From NCBI GenBank assembly GCA_005880805.1, contig VBFZ01000147.1, forward strand, positions 1 to 16,676: a DNA stretch of 16,676 nucleotides, read 5' to 3'. Below, piece after piece: positions 13,657 through 16,676 of this stretch. A model generated the notes under the pieces. That model did not search any database. It was not told the DNA's origin and worked only from the letters and a program-made list of their open reading frames with translations. This DNA comes from Chloroflexota bacterium. GTDB lineage: Bacteria; Chloroflexota; Limnocylindria; Limnocylindrales; CSP1-4. The translations under genes and the position numbers were made by a program. How positions within the stretch are numbered: the stretch's first letter is position 1; each line of letters begins with the position of its first letter.

Positions 13657-14964
13657 TCAGACACCGATCGCCCGTCTTGGCGCCTCGGCCGCGACTTGCT
13701 CGATGAGGTCGGCCGCCTTTTCAGTGCCGGGGTTCGCCTTGAGGCGCGAAGCGATCGACGCAAGGCGGCGGCGCAAGCCCTCGTCGACAAGCAGCCGATC
13801 GATGGCGTCGATGAGCTCGCGGTCCTCGAAGCGGTAGGTGTCGAGCCGGGCACCGAAGCCCAGCTCGGCGACTCGCTGCGCGTTGTCGTACTGGTCCCAG
13901 AAGAGCGGCAGCACGACGATCGGCAGGCCGTTGTGGAACGACTCCGTGACGGTGTTGTTGCCGCCGTGCGTCACGACGAGATCGACCTGCCCCAGGACCG
14001 CAGGCTGGGGGAGGAACTCGGCTCCGGCCATGTTGTCGGCCAGCTGCAGCTGGTCGTGCTGAGGACCCATCGAAACGATGACCCGATGCTCGGTCCGGCC
14101 CAGGATGTCGATGAGCCGCTGCATCAGCGCGACGTCGGCAGAACCCAGGCTGCCGAGCGACAGGTAGATCAGCCGCCCGGGGGCTGAGGCGAGCGGCTCG
14201 CGCAGTTCATAAATGTCGTCGGTTCCCCGGACGCATGAGTCCAGCCGGCGCCAGGCCGGCCCGAGCGCGCGAGATCGCTCGTAGTCCGCCTCGGCCGGAT
14301 ACAGGTAGAGGTTCAGGTACGGCGATTCGGGCATGAACTCGAGGTCCGGCAGGCCATCGCCGGTTCGATCCCGCACGAAGGTGTCGAATTCGGCCCACAT
14401 CGGTCGATGCCTCCGCTCGCGCTCGGCTTCGAACTCGGCCCAGCCAGCGCGATCGGCGGCGGGATAGCCGGAAAAGACTGGCGGGACCGCCGGGTCGCGA
14501 ATCTCCGCCGGGTTGCAGGACACGATGCGCACCCACGGCCGCCCGGAGGCCACGATCGCCGGAAACAGGACCACGTTGTCCTCGACGATCACGTCTGGCT
14601 CCAGCTCGCCGAAGATCTCGGCGAGCCTTGGCTCCACGTACCGGGCGCCGTCGATCAGTGCCCGCCAGGTCGGCTGCAGGAACGAGCCAAGCTGCTCGAT
14701 CGTCGGCTTCCTGAACTCCGGTGCGGTGTCGCGGATGAAGTCCTTCCAGAATTGTCCCGGCACCTCCGGCTCCGCGGGCGGCGGCCCAAGACGCATCAGG
14801 CGCTCTTCGAAACCCCTGGCCTCGAGTGTTCCAACGAACGACTCCTCCACGACGAACACGACGCGATGGCCGCGCCGCCGGAGGACGTCCCCGATCCCGA
14901 CGCAGTTGTTCGTCGGCCCGTACGCCCCTTCGGGGAAGAAGACGATCGTGCGCGGCGTCTCCAC
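13657..14964 (-). CDS. GT1/MGT-type glycosyltransferase
   Basis: This 435-aa protein has the two Rossmann-like domains of GT-B enzymes (UDP-glycosyltransferase/macrolide glycosyltransferase type), which move a sugar from a nucleotide donor to a small acceptor. The C-terminal donor-binding region is clear: LIYLSLGSLGS (265-275), FLPQPAVLGQVDLVVTHGG (317-335), NNTVTESFHNGLPIVVLPLF and WDQYDNAQRVAELG. The N-terminus reads IVFFPEGAYGPTNNCVGIGD; the His usually found in the GH.nP stretch as catalytic base is absent. The GTG start at 14964 lies 15 bases after the ABC permease stop without a strong SD, so it is probably co-transcribed with the transporter genes. The acceptor is unknown. It could be an inactive or differently acting subfamily member. 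Confidence 0.88.
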   Translation of the reverse strand: METPRTIVFFPEGAYGPTNNCVGIGDVLRRRGHRVVFVVEESFVGTLEARGFEERLMRLGPPPAEPEVPGQFWKDFIRDTAPEFRKPTIEQLGSFLQPTWRALIDGARYVEPRLAEIFGELEPDVIVEDNVVLFPAIVASGRPWVRIVSCNPAEIRDPAVPPVFSGYPAADRAGWAEFEAERERRHRPMWAEFDTFVRDRTGDGLPDLEFMPESPYLNLYLYPAEADYERSRALGPAWRRLDSCVRGTDDIYELREPLASAPGRLIYLSLGSLGSADVALMQRLIDILGRTEHRVIVSMGPQHDQLQLADNMAGAEFLPQPAVLGQVDLVVTHGGNNTVTESFHNGLPIVVLPLFWDQYDNAQRVAELGFGARLDTYRFEDRELIDAIDRLLVDEGLRRRLASIASRLKANPGTEKAADLIEQVAAEAPRRAIGV

Positions 14965-14979
14965 GCACCGATTATCGGA

Positions 14980-15738
14980 TCAGCGAGCGCGCCTGGCGGC
15001 GCGATACCACGGGATCGAGACCGCCTCGAGCAGCACGACCGCGGCGAACAACGCCACGCTGATCGCCACGACGATGGCGATCGCGCCGAACACCAGGTCG
15101 GTGCGGAAGAGGTTGGCCGATGTGCGCATCCAGATCCCGAGCCCGTCGAACGCCCCCACGTACTCGCCGTAGACCGCCCCGATCACCGCGTACGTCACGG
15201 CGATGCGCAGGCCGATGAAGAAGCCCGGCAGGGCGGTCGGCACGCGCAGCTTCCAGAAGACCTGGCGGGATGTCGCGCCCATGGTTCGCAGGAGGTCCGT
15301 CGCTTCGGCTGTCGTGCTCGCGAAGCCGTCCAGCAGGGCGACGGTGATCGGGAAGAACGTCACCAGCACGATCACGATCACCTTCGGCAGCAGCCCGAAC
15401 CCGAACCACAGGACGAGCAATGGCGTGATGGCGAGGATCGGGATCGCCTGCGAGCCCACGAGGATCGGGTAGACCGACTGCCGAACTGCCGGAATCCGAT
15501 CCATCGCTGCGGCCGCCACGCAGGCCGCAACAACGGCTATCCCGAATCCGACGAGGGCCTCGGCGAGCGTCGTCGAAGTATGAAGCCATGCCTCATCGCG
15601 AACGTCGATGAGAGCGCTGGCGATCCGGCCGGGCGACGGCAGCACGAGGGGGCTGACACCCGAGAAGTCGCAGTACAGCTGCCAGATCACGAGCAACCCG
15701 ACGATCCCGGCGAGGACCGGGATCGCTCGTCGGATCAC
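14980..15738 (-). CDS. ABC transporter permease (ThiX/SsuC-type)
   Basis: This 252-aa binding-protein-dependent permease starts at GTG 15738, which overlaps the stop of the substrate-binding gene (GTGA). The N-terminal helix is PVLAGIVGLLVIWQLY, and SPLVLPSPGRIASALI follows, typical of the nitrate/taurine/thiamine-precursor permease family. About six hydrophobic helices are seen. The cytoplasmic EAA loop that contacts the ATPase is EATDLLRTMGATSRQVFWKL with LPGFFIGLR after it. A longer open frame reaches 15852, but it overlaps the upstream gene, so the coupled start is preferred. The ATPase subunit is not in the window; it may lie beyond the right edge. The stop is 15 bases before the glycosyltransferase start. 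Confidence 0.9.
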   Translation of the reverse strand: MIRRAIPVLAGIVGLLVIWQLYCDFSGVSPLVLPSPGRIASALIDVRDEAWLHTSTTLAEALVGFGIAVVAACVAAAAMDRIPAVRQSVYPILVGSQAIPILAITPLLVLWFGFGLLPKVIVIVLVTFFPITVALLDGFASTTAEATDLLRTMGATSRQVFWKLRVPTALPGFFIGLRIAVTYAVIGAVYGEYVGAFDGLGIWMRTSANLFRTDLVFGAIAIVVAISVALFAAVVLLEAVSIPWYRAARRAR

Positions 15739-16676
15739 GGCAGGAAGTCGTTCGTGAACAGCGTGGCGTAATCCAGCGGCGCGTTCAGCGGCTTGCCCTT
15801 GGAGTCGGTCAGCAACCCCTCGCGGTAGAGAAAGCTCGAGTAGCCGGTCCACTGCTCCAGGGTCTGGCGGCCCACGTTCCCGGCCGCGTCGACGTACAGG
15901 TGCTGCTGGGTGATGAATCGCTGGCTGTCGAGCGGCAGCCTCGGGTTGTCCTTGAAGACAGACGGGTTCTCGGCGATGAGGATCGCCGCGGCGGCATCGG
16001 GCTGCTGGTCGGCGAACTCGAAGCCCTGGACGGTTGCTGCTACGAAACGCCGGGCCGCGTCCGCGTTCTTCGAAAGCCAGTCGTCATTGCAGGCGAGGAC
16101 GACCTGGTAGAAGTCCGGGAAGCCGTAATCCGTGAACTTGAAGTAGCGCAGCGCGATCCCCTTCTCCTGGGCCTCGACGCCTTCCCAGGCCGTGAACGGG
16201 ATCGTGAAATCGGCCTGCTTGCTATACAGCGCCTGGTAGGCCGTCGTGTCGAGCGTGACAGTCCTGAAGTCGCCTTTCCCGCCGTCCGCACGGATGACGT
16301 ACTTGATCGTCGGCGCCTCGTTCGGGTAGCCAAAGCCGGCGTAGGTCTTGCCGTCGAGCTCGCTCGGGCGCTGGATGGGGCTGCTCGCGAGCACCGCGAT
16401 CGCGCTGGCCTCGTGCTGCAGGATGGCCATCACCGACTTGATCGGCGCGCCGGCGGCGACGGCGAATGTCAGGGAGTCCTGGAAGCTGATCCCGCAATCG
16501 GCCTGCCCTGCCGCGAGCAGAGCCTCGGGTGCCGTATTTCCGTAGGGCAGGATCTTCAGCGTGATGCCGGCGTCGCGGTACCAGCCCTTCGATTGGGCGA
16601 CATAGAAGCCCGTGTGGTCGGTGTTCGGCGTCCAGTCGAGCGCGAAGCGGACGGTCGCCGGCGTGGGCGAGGGCGA
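15735..16676 (-). CDS. ABC transporter substrate-binding protein, NMT1/THI5 family (cut by right edge)
   Basis: The frame is open from the window edge to the stop at 15735 and covers 313 residues. The visible N-terminal end SPSPTPATVRF looks like the linker after a lipoprotein signal, so only the signal peptide is probably missing. RFALDWTPNTDHTGFYVAQ, GWYRDAGI and ILPYGNTAPEALLAAGQ are characteristic of the NMT1/THI5 superfamily, which includes the thiamine-precursor binding protein ThiY and the riboflavin-binding RibY. Later stretches such as DCGISFQDSL, LDGKTYAGFGYPNEAP and FTAWEGVEAQEKGI fit the two-lobe periplasmic-binding fold. Its stop overlaps the permease start. The ligand is unproven; a pyrimidine thiamine precursor or riboflavin are the leading guesses. 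Any TPP or FMN riboswitch would lie outside the window. Confidence 0.88.
   Translation of the reverse strand, partial: SPSPTPATVRFALDWTPNTDHTGFYVAQSKGWYRDAGITLKILPYGNTAPEALLAAGQADCGISFQDSLTFAVAAGAPIKSVMAILQHEASAIAVLASSPIQRPSELDGKTYAGFGYPNEAPTIKYVIRADGGKGDFRTVTLDTTAYQALYSKQADFTIPFTAWEGVEAQEKGIALRYFKFTDYGFPDFYQVVLACNDDWLSKNADAARRFVAATVQGFEFADQQPDAAAAILIAENPSVFKDNPRLPLDSQRFITQQHLYVDAAGNVGRQTLEQWTGYSSFLYREGLLTDSKGKPLNAPLDYATLFTNDFLP

Noticed and set aside
15739..15852. Longer N-terminus of the ABC permease
   Set aside because: It would overlap the substrate-binding gene by over 100 bp; the GTGA overlap gives a normal family length.
1..16676. Mobile elements, CRISPR arrays, tRNA or rRNA genes
   Set aside because: I looked for spaced direct repeats, transposase or integrase motifs, terminal inverted repeats and tRNA-like cloverleafs, and saw none by reading; a covariance search was not possible.

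Overview
The window is GC-rich bacterial chromosome with strong G/C bias at third codon positions, which also produces many long antisense open frames. Gene content is mostly housekeeping and catabolic. I see no phage genes, insertion sequence, CRISPR array, rRNA or tRNA. The proteins suggest a GC-rich Terrabacteria lineage, Chloroflexota or possibly Actinobacteriota. Clues are a Bacillus-like lpd-bkdAA-bkdAB gene order, a short MutY, a double zinc-ribbon protein with a Gly/Tyr-rich linker, and an unusual PlsY. This placement is inference.

Layout from left to right. A conserved hypothetical gene (-, cut by the left edge) diverges from an HTH/PD-(D/E)xK fusion gene (+, 383-1156). Facing it is a leftward branched-chain 2-oxoacid dehydrogenase operon, lpd > E1 alpha > E1 beta (4775-1272), which has no E2 gene. 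A 418-bp divergent gap with several hairpins separates lpd from plsY (+, 5194-5850). plsY converges on a double zinc-ribbon gene (-, 6392-6045) whose Shine-Dalgarno lies inside a strong predicted leader hairpin. Next comes a tightly packed leftward run, in order of transcription: aldehyde dehydrogenase, mutY, a possible 41-codon ORF, nnrE, a small membrane protein, glpD, and a frameshifted glpK (13176-6588). Divergent from the aldehyde dehydrogenase is a 102-aa dimeric alpha/beta-barrel-like gene (+). The right end is another leftward run: an NMT1/THI5-type substrate-binding protein (cut by the right edge), an ABC permease, and a GT1/MGT-type glycosyltransferase.

How the genes work together. 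The lpd/bkd genes would oxidatively decarboxylate branched-chain 2-oxoacids to acyl-CoA if an E2 is supplied from elsewhere. glpD, glpK and plsY all use glycerol-3-phosphate: GlpK makes it, GlpD oxidises it to DHAP, and PlsY acylates it into phospholipid. Here glpK is broken by an out-of-frame deletion, so the glycerol entry step is probably lost, or the assembly is wrong. nnrE (NADHX repair) and mutY (8-oxoG:A repair) are maintenance genes carried in the same transcription unit. The right-hand transporter probably imports a small heterocycle such as a thiamine precursor or riboflavin.

I do not find a convincing new multi-gene system. The most interesting items are the leader structure that hides the zinc-ribbon gene's ribosome-binding site, the broken glpK, a near-perfect 22-bp palindrome between the aldehyde dehydrogenase gene and its divergent neighbour, the HTH-nuclease fusion, and the E2-less bkd operon.
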